DNA from: Cytobacillus firmus DS1
GTDB lineage: Bacteria; Bacillota; Bacilli; Bacillales; Cytobacillaceae
Assembly: GCF_000565285.1 (NCBI RefSeq)
Contig: NZ_APVL01000010.1
Coordinates: forward strand, 124,001 to 188,000
Direction: 5' to 3'
DNA length: 64,000 nt
The position numbers and the translations under genes were made by a program. Positions within the stretch are counted from its first letter, which is position 1. The number at the start of each line of letters is the position of its first letter. Under the pieces are notes generated by a model. It ran no database searches and was not told where the DNA came from. It saw only the letters and a list, made by a program, of their open reading frames with translations. This document shows, in pieces, positions 34,447-42,309 of the stretch.

Positions 34447-35412
34447 TTGCGCGCGGACAGACTCATTGCCATAGTATTATTGCTTCAAAATAACGAAAGA
34501 ATGACCACAAGGGAATTGGCTAAAGAATTAGAGGTAACGGAGCGGACCATTCACCGGGATATGGAAGCCTTAAGCACTGCAGGCATCCCTGTCCTGGCTG
34601 AACGCGGAAAATTCGGGGGCTGGAAACTGCTTGAGAACTACAGAACAAATCTTACCGGGTTAAAAGCCGCTGAAATCAAAACACTGCTTCTCTCCCCTTC
34701 CTTCGAGCACCTTGCAGACCTTGGCATCAGCAATGATTGGAAAGAAGCACGCCAGAAACTCCTGGCGGCCATTCCTGGTCCACTGAAAGAGGATGTGAAA
34801 GACATTTCCAACCGGATTCATATCGATACCAGCACGTGGAGGCAAACACCACGCGAAATGAAGTCTTTTGGAATAGTACAGCAGGCCGTTTGGGAAGAGA
34901 AAAAACTTCAGATCCAATACGAAAAGGCCGACAAACAAACGAGTGAAAGAATTGTTGAACCAATAGGACTTGTCGCTAAAGGGACCACCTGGTATCTAAT
35001 AGCTGCTTCTGAAGCAAAGATAAAAACCTACCGTGTTTCAAGAATAGTTGATGCCGAGGTGATTGATGAGAATTTCAGCAGGCCGAATCAATTTGATCTC
35101 GCTGAGTATTGGCAGGAATCGAAGCGTACATTCATTAGCAGCTTGCCTAAATTTGAGGTTGAAGTGGAGGTTTCACCAGCCATTCTTCAGCGAATTAATT
35201 TTACAGGGCGATTTGTTCAGGTCCTTCACACCGATTCCCCTAAGGAAAATGGATGGATTCCTGTAAGCCTTTGCTTTGATACTGAACAAGAGGCAAGGGA
35301 GTATATTCTTGGGTTTGGGAATCAAATTAAGATCGTACGTCCAGTTCTCCTTAGGAAAAGTGTGAGGGAGATGGCTGAGGGTGTGGTTGCTTTATATAAG
35401 GAAAATGACTAG
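34447..35412 (+). CDS. YafY-type HTH and WYL domain transcriptional regulator
   Basis: A 321-residue regulator. The HTH_11 domain (about 1-60) has TRELAKELEVTERTIHRDMEALS. The WYL domain (about 135-220) has GLVAKGTTWYLIA and YRVSRI, followed by a WCX C-terminal domain (VEVEVSPAILQRI...). Family knowledge: such proteins bind DNA and sense small ligands or nucleic acids through WYL. AGGGGTGA places the start at the TTG at 34447, although the frame is open from 34396. It is divergent from the SDR gene; the GACAT/ATGTC repeat at 34398-34413 is a candidate site. Confidence 0.85.
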   Translation: MRADRLIAIVLLLQNNERMTTRELAKELEVTERTIHRDMEALSTAGIPVLAERGKFGGWKLLENYRTNLTGLKAAEIKTLLLSPSFEHLADLGISNDWKEARQKLLAAIPGPLKEDVKDISNRIHIDTSTWRQTPREMKSFGIVQQAVWEEKKLQIQYEKADKQTSERIVEPIGLVAKGTTWYLIAASEAKIKTYRVSRIVDAEVIDENFSRPNQFDLAEYWQESKRTFISSLPKFEVEVEVSPAILQRINFTGRFVQVLHTDSPKENGWIPVSLCFDTEQEAREYILGFGNQIKIVRPVLLRKSVREMAEGVVALYKEND

Positions 35413-35435
35413 CGACTGGGTCCCATTTTCCAAAA

Positions 35436-35470
35436 CCGAGCCTCTATGATTTCTAGGGCTCGTTTTTTTT
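35436..35470 (+). terminator. Terminator of the WYL regulator gene
   Basis: CGAGCC-TCT pairs with AGGGCTCG, followed by a run of T residues. Confidence 0.75.
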
Positions 35471-35888
35471 TAAAAAAGGTGTTTTACCACTTAGAACTTA
35501 ACGAATTAACTCAGAGGGGTTCAGCACCATCGCTCCCGCAAAGAAAGCCAATTACACTGTTGAATATTGCTTTATATACTATGGAAAGCGTTCACATAAT
35601 TATTGATAAGTTTTTAAAATGCAAAAATTTTAATGATGCGAAATGTGGTATTATTTTCTCTGAAGGCAAACTAAACGAAAAATCGCTTCTCTAATCTTCT
35701 TAAACTCCACTATCTCCCAATTAAAACAGTGATCTGTAAATCCCTTTATCAAAATTATTTCATACTCTCTCATACTACTGTCTCAATCGTAATTTTCTAT
35801 AAATATAAAAACGTGAAGGGAGTGGTATGCCATGTAAACTACCCCACAGCACCACTAAAAAAATTTAAATTTGAAGGAGGAATATTAA
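35471..35888. other. Intergenic region
   Basis: I see no convincing gene. A 13-codon frame (MPCKLPHSTTKKI) with a GGGAGTGG site at about 35832-35873 could be a leader peptide for the next gene, but nothing proves it. Confidence 0.35.
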
Positions 35889-36218
35889 ATGGGTCATGAT
35901 ATATATGGCTGGAATAAAGCAAGGGAAGAAATAGCTTATGCCCGTTTTAGCATGGGAAATCACAACGCCATACTGCTGTACGGTTTACTTGAAGCATATC
36001 CGTTCTATGCTGGAGTTAGTGGATCAGGTAAGAGTTCAATTTTCTCGTTACAACAATTTGAAAAGGCTTTGAATGAATATAAAAAACTTTTTAATACTAG
36101 TGCTTCACTGAAAGAAAGTGATTGTACATCTTGGGATCAAAAACAGATCTTGAATTTTATCCAAAAATGTTTGGCAACAGCACAGAAAGAAAAAAGTGTG
36201 GAAGTGTATTTTGGCTAG
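35889..36218 (+). CDS. Orphan 109-aa protein with a P-loop-like motif
   Basis: The ATG follows a strong GAAGGAGG site. The start GHDIYGWNKAREEIAYARFSMG is followed by a hydrophobic segment and AGVSGSGKSS (about 41-50), which formally satisfies the Walker A pattern. However, the protein is too short for a P-loop NTPase fold and no Walker B strand is visible. The rest is helical (FEKALNEYKKLF, KQILNFIQKCLATAQKEK). I do not recognise the family. The motif may be a coincidence. It is monocistronic, with a terminator-like hairpin about 160 nt downstream. Confidence 0.65.
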   Translation: MGHDIYGWNKAREEIAYARFSMGNHNAILLYGLLEAYPFYAGVSGSGKSSIFSLQQFEKALNEYKKLFNTSASLKESDCTSWDQKQILNFIQKCLATAQKEKSVEVYFG

Positions 36219-36380
36219 TATTTTATAAAAAGAAATAAAGGACTTTCCTACAAGCCCAATCTTCTGATCATCCCCCATTGCATCCTAGGTCTCTTCTCAA
36301 AAAGGTGCATGATTCCTCAGTCTTTAACGTAATAACAAATTTCTCTAGAAGACTAGCACATTATTCTCATTATTCCAAGA

Positions 36381-36413
36381 CCGGGCCGTAATCATTTGGT
36401 GGGCCCGGTTTTG
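36381..36413 (+). terminator. Terminator-like hairpin
   Basis: CCGGGCC pairs with GGCCCGG, followed by TTTTG. It could end transcription from the 109-aa protein gene. Confidence 0.55.
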
Positions 36414-36465
36414 TTAATGGACCAGGGTACATGTCAGTTCTGGAATTCCTTATTTTTATCTTGTC

Positions 36466-36960
36466 TTATCCCCTATACTTGATCGTTAGTCCTTTTAAGA
36501 AGTTTCTGGCAAAATTGTCTAAGCAAACTTTATAATTTTTATGCCCTTCCTTTCTTAAAAAAGCTCCGAGCTCTCCTTTTGATACGTTTAATCCAGCTTT
36601 TTTGAATACATCTATCATGTCTTCTGTCGTTAAGGACAAGGCAATTTTGATTTTCTTTAAAAGGATATTGTTTATGTTTGAATAATTTTCAATGGACGGT
36701 GCTGGCGTATTGGTTTGACCTGGTTTTGGCTCCTGTTTACCTCTTTTATAGATAATAAAGCCATTTAAAAAAGTATTTAACATACTATTTGTCAATTTTA
36801 TTTGGCTGTCATTTTCTTCTTCATCATCAGACTTTTTGAGGATTCTTACCACCTCTGGTACGGACACTTCTGCTCCTCCAAGTTTAAAGATCTCTGCCAT
36901 TTCACTATTTTTGATTTCTAACGCGTATCTCAATCGAATTAATATATCATTATTATCCAT
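36466..36960 (-). CDS. DUF1456 family protein (YehS-like)
   Basis: A 164-residue protein made of two related helical halves. The first begins NNDILIRLRYALEIKNSEMAEIFKLGG and the second NNILLKKIKIALSLTTEDMIDVFKKAGL; each ends with a segment like LNTFLNGFIIYKRG / ARNFLKGLTIKYRG. This duplicated pattern is characteristic of DUF1456. The biochemical function is unknown. The ATG follows ATAGGAGG. It lies downstream of the selC gene on the same strand but separated by selC's terminator, so it is probably an independent unit. Confidence 0.85.
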   Translation of the reverse strand: MDNNDILIRLRYALEIKNSEMAEIFKLGGAEVSVPEVVRILKKSDDEEENDSQIKLTNSMLNTFLNGFIIYKRGKQEPKPGQTNTPAPSIENYSNINNILLKKIKIALSLTTEDMIDVFKKAGLNVSKGELGAFLRKEGHKNYKVCLDNFARNFLKGLTIKYRG

Positions 36961-37091
36961 GAATTAATTTCCTCCTATTTAATGCTCTTTGCCGCTTAAC
37001 TATCTTCAGTCTATCATCACTTTAGCCTCACAATACATAGAAAACAGAAACATTTATGTTTAATTACCTAAAGAGAATTTATGAATGGCAC

Positions 37092-37121
37092 AAAAAAACC
37101 GCACAGCATCCCACTATGCGG
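37092..37121 (-). terminator. Terminator of selC
   Basis: Minus-strand CCGCATAG pairs with CTGTGCGG, followed by seven T residues, 20 nt after the tRNA CCA end. Confidence 0.8.
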
Positions 37122-37142
37122 AAATCAAATCATATGTATTGT

Positions 37143-37239
37143 TGGCGGGACCGCCTGGGAATCGAACCCAGCTGACCACACACGGTGGTCACAAGCGGTT
37201 TTGAAGACCGTGGAGGGCACCAGCACCCCAATCAGCCCC
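37143..37239 (-). tRNA. selC: tRNA-Sec (anticodon TCA)
   Basis: A 97-nt tRNA on the minus strand with encoded CCA (37145-37143). The acceptor starts GGGGCTGA and ends CGGTCCCGCCA. The D arm is GGGGTGCTGGTGCCC. The anticodon loop CTTCAAA carries TCA (37204-37202) between CGGT and ACCG. A long variable arm TGACCAC...GTGGTCA and T arm CTGGGTTCGATTCCCAG follow. Long acceptor, long variable arm and UCA anticodon identify selenocysteine tRNA. Bases at the bottom of the anticodon stem (A-C) and position 8 of the acceptor are mismatched. No selA, selB or selD is in this window. Confidence 0.93.
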
Positions 37240-37254
37240 GTAAAGACTCTTCTT

Positions 37255-37283
37255 ATTATAAGGGCAAACTGGGCTGTTTTCAA
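37255..37283 (-). promoter_or_regulatory. Sigma-A promoter of selC
   Basis: Minus-strand -35 TTGAAA (37283-37278), a 17-bp spacer and -10 TATAAT (37260-37255), 16 nt before the tRNA 5' end. Confidence 0.8.
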
Positions 37284-37300
37284 GACTTATGCTTCCTTTC

Positions 37301-37329
37301 TTGTCGTTTCGAGGGACAAGGCTTATAAT
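37301..37329 (+). promoter_or_regulatory. Sigma-A promoter of the DUF2621 gene
   Basis: -35 TTGTCG (37301-37306), a 17-bp spacer and -10 TATAAT (37324-37329); divergent from the selC promoter. Confidence 0.7.
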
Positions 37330-37362
37330 AAGGACAGGAAAATATATGTGTAGGTGAAGTAA

Positions 37363-37788
37363 ATGCTAGAAGGCTGGTTTATGTACTTTATATTGTTCTG
37401 GGTTGTCATTCTGATTTCGTTCTTTGCGATTGGCGGCTTTTTTATGTTCCGCAAATTTTTAAAGCGCATGCCGAAAGAAGATGGCAAATCGGATCTGGAT
37501 TGGGAAGAGCATTATGTCAATGAAACGCGGCATCTATGGCAGAAGAGGGAAAAAGATCTGCTGGAGGATCTTGTAAGTCCTGTGCCTGAACTGTTCAGGG
37601 ATGTAGCAAGAATGAAGATTGCCGGTAAAATTGGAGAACTTGCTGTAAAAGAAAAGGCAGATCAAATTGACCAGGACCTCCTGATTCGCGGCTATATTCT
37701 AGCCACGCCGAAACGGGACCACAAATTCCTGCGCAAGAAATTGACAGAGAAACAGATAAGCATGACCCCATATGAACATTTGTTCTAA
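37363..37788 (+). CDS. yneK: DUF2621 family membrane protein (YneK-like)
   Basis: A 141-residue protein with one N-terminal transmembrane helix (about 5-28, FMYFILFWVVILISFFAIGG) and a charged cytoplasmic tail with LDWEEHYVNETRHLW and PELFRDVARMKIAGKIGELA. This matches the YneK/DUF2621 family of Bacillus. In B. subtilis yneK follows ccdABC, and here it is also near those genes but with two genes and selC around it. Function is unknown; the late-sporulation association of relatives is not shown by this sequence. The ATG follows GTAGGTGAAG. Confidence 0.8.
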   Translation: MLEGWFMYFILFWVVILISFFAIGGFFMFRKFLKRMPKEDGKSDLDWEEHYVNETRHLWQKREKDLLEDLVSPVPELFRDVARMKIAGKIGELAVKEKADQIDQDLLIRGYILATPKRDHKFLRKKLTEKQISMTPYEHLF

Positions 37789-37817
37789 ACCATTTCGGAA
37801 CACCGGAATGGTTTTTT
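37788..37817 (+). terminator. Terminator of the DUF2621 gene
   Basis: ACCATTTCGG pairs with CCGGAATGGT, followed by six T residues. Confidence 0.75.
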
Positions 37818-37900
37818 ATATTTTCCGCCTTTAAGAAGGATACTCATAACCTTTATTGAATAGAAATGGAGAGTAACTCTATTCAAAAAGGAGTAATCCA

Positions 37901-38395
37901 ATGACTACAAAAGAAGTTTTATTAAAACAGCTATCCGCATGCCTCGACCAGCCCAATTGGTTTGTTCCGTTATCATCTGCCACAGAAGGATTATCAGCAA
38001 AAGAAGCATCTTTTAAGTCAGGAACCGCCAATTCAGTCTGGCAGATCGTCACCCACCTTACCTTCTGGAATGACCGCTATTTAAGAAGATTCAAAGAATT
38101 GCCGCTCGCCCAAACTCATATCGCCAATGACGAAACATTCAGCACCAATGAATCCGTTACGGAAGAGGATTGGCAATCTGCCATAAAAGCTCTTCAAAAC
38201 GTATTGTCTGAGTGGATCCAAGCCATTGAAGAATGCAGTGAAGAAAACCTGCTCTCATCCGCCTATAAGGAACCGATCGAACCCTGGTCGTCTGTCATTT
38301 CAAACTTAACCATCCACAACGCCTATCACATCGGTCAAATCGTAGAAATCAGGAAAATGTATGGACTATGGGACCCCGAAAATGGAGTCCATTAA
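37901..38395 (+). CDS. DinB family protein
   Basis: A 164-residue four-helix-bundle protein of the DinB/YfiT-like metalloenzyme superfamily. The three metal-binding His positions are in SVWQIVTHLTFW (about 48-54), and in the C-terminal HNAYHIGQIVEIRKMYG (about 143-150). Members include thiol-dependent S-transferases and DNA-damage-induced proteins; the substrate here is unknown. The ATG follows AAAGGAG. A convergent terminator separates it from ccdC. Confidence 0.87.
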   Translation: MTTKEVLLKQLSACLDQPNWFVPLSSATEGLSAKEASFKSGTANSVWQIVTHLTFWNDRYLRRFKELPLAQTHIANDETFSTNESVTEEDWQSAIKALQNVLSEWIQAIEECSEENLLSSAYKEPIEPWSSVISNLTIHNAYHIGQIVEIRKMYGLWDPENGVH

Positions 38396-38406
38396 TTAAC
38401 AATGGA

Positions 38407-38437
38407 AAGGCCGCCGTGTGCAATACCCGGCGGCTTT
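38407..38437. terminator. Convergent terminator between the DinB gene and ccdC
   Basis: GCCGCCG and CGGCGGC arms around a 10-nt loop. Confidence 0.6.
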
Positions 38438-38444
38438 CAATCTA

Positions 38445-38933
38445 TTATGTTGTTTTTGGATTCCCCGTTCCATTCAGCTCCTGATGAAGCTTCCGATAAT
38501 TCAAATACATCGCAATTCTCCAAGGTACAATCATCGAAAATGCGAGAATCCAGAACATGCCGCTCAGCTGACCATAGTCGATGGTTGAGCTAAGAACTAT
38601 TTTTCCAATGATGCGGATTACAAGCAACCCTATTAATATAAAAGCAAATGCTTTGGAGCGCTTCAGAAAAATTTCGCTTTCCCTGATTTCAAAGGAGGAT
38701 GTTTTAATTAAAAGGATGGAAAACAGTAATCCAACCGTGGACGCTTCCAGGATCTCCATTGGAGTAACACGAAAATAAGGAACGGTAAACATAAGAGCAC
38801 CTGTGCTCATAAAAATCGGCGGCAAGATGATTTTCTTGGCGGAGGCCGGCTTTTTTGCAGCCTTCATGCGGATGAACATCGCGATGATTGCCATAAATAC
38901 GGCACCGATTGATGAAATTAATACAAAGTCCAT
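38445..38933 (-). CDS. ccdC: CcdC family membrane protein (YneJ-like)
   Basis: A 162-residue protein with about five hydrophobic segments, ending in a charged tail (NYRKLHQELNGTG). The segments FVLISSIGAVFMAIIAMFIRM and KKIILPPIFMSTGALMFTVPYFRVTP match CcdC. In B. subtilis the third gene of ccdA-yneI-yneJ is dispensable for cytochrome c synthesis and its role is unclear. Order and strand relative to ccdA and ccdB are kept here. The ATG is preceded by GAGGATGAAATC. Confidence 0.88.
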   Translation of the reverse strand: MDFVLISSIGAVFMAIIAMFIRMKAAKKPASAKKIILPPIFMSTGALMFTVPYFRVTPMEILEASTVGLLFSILLIKTSSFEIRESEIFLKRSKAFAFILIGLLVIRIIGKIVLSSTIDYGQLSGMFWILAFSMIVPWRIAMYLNYRKLHQELNGTGNPKTT

Positions 38934-39021
38934 TCGATTTCATCCTCTATTCCATTTTATTACTAACCATATTATATCTTAATAGGCTTAATTAAGGTAC
39001 TCAGAAGGATAAAAGTTCATC

Positions 39022-39085
39022 AAAAAAAGCCGCTCCAGCTGATACCCGGACACATCCGTATGTCCAGGGTACCCAGAGTCAGCTC
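39022..39085 (-). terminator. Long hairpin and T-run between ccdB and ccdC
   Basis: Minus-strand arms 39085-39060 and 39055-39037 (AGCTGA...TACCC...GGACAT with matching complement) around a 4-nt loop, followed by seven T residues. It begins one base after the ccdB stop, so ccdC probably has a separate or attenuated transcript. Confidence 0.65.
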
Positions 39086-39448
39086 TTAACTTAATACCCG
39101 ATTTACCGCTTCTAATACACGGCTTTCATCAAATGGTTTTATGATAAAATCTTTCGCTCCTGCTTCAATGGATTCCACTACTACCTTCTGCTGGCCCATG
39201 GCTGAACACATGATAACTTTTGCATTAGGGTTGTCCCTCTTAATTTCCCTGACAGCCTCAAGCCCGCTCATTTCGGGCATCGTGATGTCCATCATCACTA
39301 GATCTGGCTTCAGATTTACGAAAAGGTCCACTGCTTCCTTTCCGTTTTCCCCTTCTCCCACAATTTCATGGTCATCTTTTTTCAGAATACTGCTCAGGGT
39401 AACCCTCATAAACTTCGCATCATCTACTATTAAAATTCTCGCCACCAT
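39086..39448 (-). CDS. ccdB: CheY-like single-domain response regulator (YneI/CcdB)
   Basis: A 120-residue receiver domain without an output domain. The acid pocket is Asp9-Asp10, the phosphoacceptor is Asp54 in VMMDITMPE, and Lys104 is in IIKPF. It resembles CheY in length. In B. subtilis the gene between ccdA and yneJ encodes this protein; no partner kinase is known from the sequence. AAGGGGG supports the ATG at 39448 (MVARILIVDD), not the upstream one at 39469. Confidence 0.9.
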   Translation of the reverse strand: MVARILIVDDAKFMRVTLSSILKKDDHEIVGEGENGKEAVDLFVNLKPDLVMMDITMPEMSGLEAVREIKRDNPNAKVIMCSAMGQQKVVVESIEAGAKDFIIKPFDESRVLEAVNRVLS

Positions 39449-39683
39449 TTTTTCCCCCTTGTAGTGCATTGGAAGCTATATCTCTAGTATACTACATATA
39501 TAGTAAAAAATACCCATAATAACATTTATTAAACATCTAGCAGAAAAAAAACATTCCTTTAGAGAGATACATTAATCCACTCCGAAAGAACACATATTTC
39601 AATATATCGAACTATCGAATAAATTTCAATTGAAAGAATATGACAAATTTCGACCACCAATCATAGCTCTTTTTCCTCATAAC

Positions 39684-39721
39684 ATAAAAAGAGGCACATT
39701 CCAACTTGAATGTGCCCCTGC
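39684..39721 (-). terminator. Terminator of ccdA
   Basis: Minus-strand GGGCACATTC pairs with GAATGTGCC, followed by TTTTT. Confidence 0.75.
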
Positions 39722-39723
39722 TT

Positions 39724-40431
39724 TTAGAACCCAGTAAATCCGCCAAAAAACGGTGAAAGGAAAATAATGATTTTTGTCATCCAGTCAAAGAATAAAACAA
39801 CACCCATGATCATCATCAATATACCGCCGATTTTCATAATCTTGGCACTGTTTCGCCTGATCCATTGCATTTTTCCGATGAAGAAGGAAAGAACAAAGAA
39901 TGGAATAGCAAACCCAAGAATATAGGCAATCATATAAACCATTGCTGAATTAGGATTTGTGACTGCTAATGACCAAACCGCCCCTAATATTGGACCTGTA
40001 CAGGGGGTCCAGCCTGCTGCGAATGCCATTCCGATCAGAACAGATCCCAGAAGGCCTGATGGACGGTTCTTAAATTCAAACCGCCTTTCTTTCATAAGAA
40101 ATTCTGGCTTAATAATGCCTACAATTAATAATCCAAAGATAAATACAAAAATAGCGCCAATTTGCCTGATTAGATCCTGATATTGCTGAAAGAATTGACC
40201 AAGCAAGGTTGTTCCAAACCCAATTGCGATAAAAATGGCAGAAAATCCGATCAGGAAGAATAGTGTATGAAGCATGCTCCTTCTCTGCATCATCGCATTT
40301 TCTTCTTTAATCTCTCCTACAGACATTCCGGTGATATACGATAAAAAAGCCGGATATAATGGCAGGCAGCAAGGTGAAACAAAGCTTAAAAAGCCTGCCC
40401 CTAATGCAATAAATACATTCAAATCTGTCAT
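39724..40431 (-). CDS. ccdA: Cytochrome c biogenesis protein CcdA
   Basis: A 235-residue protein with six membrane helices of the DsbD/CcdA family. It passes reducing power from cytoplasmic thioredoxin across the membrane to apocytochrome c maturation and spore-cortex redox proteins. The redox cysteines are in [11 protein letters not shown] (about 18-24) and [11 protein letters not shown] (about 139-145). The start ATG at 40431 follows CAGGAG; the frame also opens two codons earlier at a GTG. Followed by a terminator, so ccdB is probably transcribed separately. Confidence 0.93.
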   Translation of the reverse strand: MTDLNVFIALGAGFLSFVSPCCLPLYPAFLSYITGMSVGEIKEENAMMQRRSMLHTLFFLIGFSAIFIAIGFGTTLLGQFFQQYQDLIRQIGAIFVFIFGLLIVGIIKPEFLMKERRFEFKNRPSGLLGSVLIGMAFAAGWTPCTGPILGAVWSLAVTNPNSAMVYMIAYILGFAIPFFVLSFFIGKMQWIRRNSAKIMKIGGILMMIMGVVLFFDWMTKIIIFLSPFFGGFTGF

Positions 40432-40750
40432 ATTCACAACTCCTGATACTCATTCATTCCAATTTCATTCTAACAAATCCCATCTAGAAAAGATAATGGA
40501 TAGCATGTGAACATTTTGTGTCACAAGCTGCTGCTACTAAAATTCATATTAATTTTCAACCTGGAACATGTAATTTTAATGTAAATGTTACTAAAGTTTA
40601 AAACAAGTTTCTTTTGAATTTATTACCATAATTCGATATACTAGTAGAGATGTTAACAAATTCTGTTATTATCTATCAGCTTTTGACATGGATTCAAATT
40701 GGCAGAGAATACCCTACATATAAGAAATGATCAGAGAGGAACTATTGGCC

Positions 40751-40921
40751 ATGTGTAAACAGGAACTGCTTACATTAATTGAACAAAAAAGATCAGAGTT
40801 AATTCAAGTGGCCATGAAAAGCGGCTTAAGCTCTTCCGCAGCAATCCGATACAGCCAGGAATTGGATGCCCTATTAAACGAATATAACCGAAGCTTCATT
40901 AAAAAAGTGCAGACACATTAA
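40751..40921 (+). CDS. Spo0E-like aspartyl-phosphate phosphatase (YnzD-like)
   Basis: A 56-residue helical hairpin protein. The signature SQELDALLNEYNR near residues 37-49 is the Spo0E-family catalytic helix; the first helix is ELLTLIEQKRSELIQVAMKSG. These small phosphatases dephosphorylate Spo0A~P and delay sporulation. AGAGAGGAAC places the start at the ATG at 40751, not the ATG at 40727. In B. subtilis ynzD sits in the same neighbourhood (between yneF and ccdA), which supports orthology. A TTGACA element lies near 40684. Confidence 0.85.
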   Translation: MCKQELLTLIEQKRSELIQVAMKSGLSSSAAIRYSQELDALLNEYNRSFIKKVQTH

Positions 40922-40923
40922 GA

Positions 40924-40956
40924 AACAGCCATGCAACCAATGCAGGCTGTTTTTTA
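40924..40956 (+). terminator. Terminator of the Spo0E-like gene
   Basis: AACAGCC pairs with GGCTGTT, followed by TTTT. Confidence 0.75.
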
Positions 40957-40982
40957 TATTTCGCCCCTCTGGTTCTAAACAG

Positions 40983-41390
40983 TTATTTATTAATGACAAT
41001 CGATAATTTATAATTTGCATGCTTATTCAAGTCTGTTAAAAATTGAACTAACCGTCCATTGGACGGGAATTTGCATTCAAGCAGATAACAGCCATCTCCG
41101 CTGATTTTATAATTATGTATGATTTCCTTCTGTGCTTTCACAAATGTCAGATACGGCTGATGATTCATACTTTGAGTGATAACCGTAATAAAAGCATGGA
41201 TGGAATTCCCTAATTTCTCCTGGTTCACTTTAATTGTGTATCCCTCAATTACGCCCTGATCTTCTAATTTCGTTACTCTCGATGCTGCTGCCTGGCCAGT
41301 TAAATGGACTTTCTCCCCCAGTTCCTTCATGGTGATCCGGCTGTTTCTGGAGAGTTCCTCCAATATACGCTGATCGGTGTGATCCAGCAT
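40983..41390 (-). CDS. Lrp/AsnC family transcriptional regulator
   Basis: A 135-residue protein. The N-terminal AsnC-type HTH (LDHTDQRILEELSRNSRITMKELGEKVHLT...) is followed by the ligand-binding RAM/ferredoxin-like domain (HAFITVITQSM... GDGCYLLECKFPSN). Family knowledge: such regulators bind amino acids and control neighbouring genes. AAAGGAG supports the ATG at 41390. It is divergent from an MBL-fold hydrolase gene; TGGCAA (41422-41427) and TTGCCA (41452-41457) are inverted in the intergenic region and may form its site. Confidence 0.88.
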   Translation of the reverse strand: MLDHTDQRILEELSRNSRITMKELGEKVHLTGQAAASRVTKLEDQGVIEGYTIKVNQEKLGNSIHAFITVITQSMNHQPYLTFVKAQKEIIHNYKISGDGCYLLECKFPSNGRLVQFLTDLNKHANYKLSIVINK

Positions 41391-41508
41391 TTTTTCAACT
41401 CCTTTCACTTTTCAAGTTAAATGGCAAAAAGACTTGACTTTATCTATGTAATTGCCAATGGGTCTTAGTATAAACTATACGTAAATCAAAGAAAAGGAGT
41501 ACATTTAT

Positions 41509-42270
41509 ATGAATATACAGCTGATCCGCAACGCTACACTAGTTGTCCAATATGCAGGGAAAAAGTTTTTAATAGATCCCTTTTTAGCCGAACAGGGGAC
41601 TTATCCGCCTTTTCCAAATTCATTAAGAAAAGACCAAAACAATCCTTTAACAGAGCTGCCAGTCTCCATTGATGAAATTATTCATAATGTGGATGCTGTT
41701 ATTGTTACCCACCTGCATTTAGACCACTTTGATGATGCAGCCAAACAGGCATTGCCAAAGGACTTTAAAATCTTTGTGCAAAATGAAGAAGATGCTGCTG
41801 AAGTGAAAAATGCAGGTTTTAATAATATTGAAGTCCTCCATGAAAATACTGCTTTTGGAGATATCCAACTAATAAAAACAAAGGGCGAACATGGCAGGGG
41901 CGAAATTTTAAAACTGGCCGGTCTCGTTTGTGGAGTGGTCTTCAAACATCACAGCGAAAAAACACTTTATGCAGCAGGAGATACAGTTTGGTATGATGAT
42001 GTTCAGGAAGTCATAGAATCACACAGACCTGAAGTCATTGTTGTAAATGGCGGAGATAATCAGTTTCTTGAAGGCGGCTCGCTTGTTATGGGGAAGGAGG
42101 ATATTTATGAAGTTTCCAAAGCTGCCCCGGATGCCAATATTATTTCTGTCCATATGGAGGCAGTCAACCATTGGACACTATCAAAGGAAGAGTTAAAAAG
42201 CTATAGTAAAGACAAAGGCTTTTCCTATCAACTATTAGTGCCTGAAGATGGAGAATCCTGCTCCTTTTAA
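41509..42270 (+). CDS. MBL-fold metallohydrolase (UlaG-like)
   Basis: A 253-residue metallo-beta-lactamase-fold protein. Metal ligands appear in VTHLHLDHFDD (HxHxDH, about 67-72), in the AAGDTVWYDD Asp near 158 and the later His in VHMEAVNHW. It begins IQLIRNATLVVQYAGKKFLIDPFLAEQG, typical of the Zn-dependent L-ascorbate-6-phosphate lactonase-like subgroup. The substrate is unknown. The ATG follows AAAAGGAG. It may be controlled by the divergent Lrp-family regulator. Confidence 0.87.
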   Translation: MNIQLIRNATLVVQYAGKKFLIDPFLAEQGTYPPFPNSLRKDQNNPLTELPVSIDEIIHNVDAVIVTHLHLDHFDDAAKQALPKDFKIFVQNEEDAAEVKNAGFNNIEVLHENTAFGDIQLIKTKGEHGRGEILKLAGLVCGVVFKHHSEKTLYAAGDTVWYDDVQEVIESHRPEVIVVNGGDNQFLEGGSLVMGKEDIYEVSKAAPDANIISVHMEAVNHWTLSKEELKSYSKDKGFSYQLLVPEDGESCSF

Positions 42271-42274
42271 TAGA

Positions 42275-42308
42275 CAAAAAGACGTGTGGCCATTCACACG
42301 TCTTTTCT
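42275..42308. terminator. Bidirectional terminator
   Basis: AAAAGACGTGTG pairs with CACACGTCTTTT between two convergent genes. Confidence 0.8.
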
Positions 42309-42309
42309 A

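Noticed and set aside
35446..35694. 82-codon plus-strand frame after the WYL regulator
   Set aside because: No ribosome-binding site, begins inside the preceding terminator and has no coherent protein features.
37081..37353. 90-codon plus-strand frame across the selC gene
   Set aside because: It is the antisense of a tRNA gene and its terminator; no start signals.
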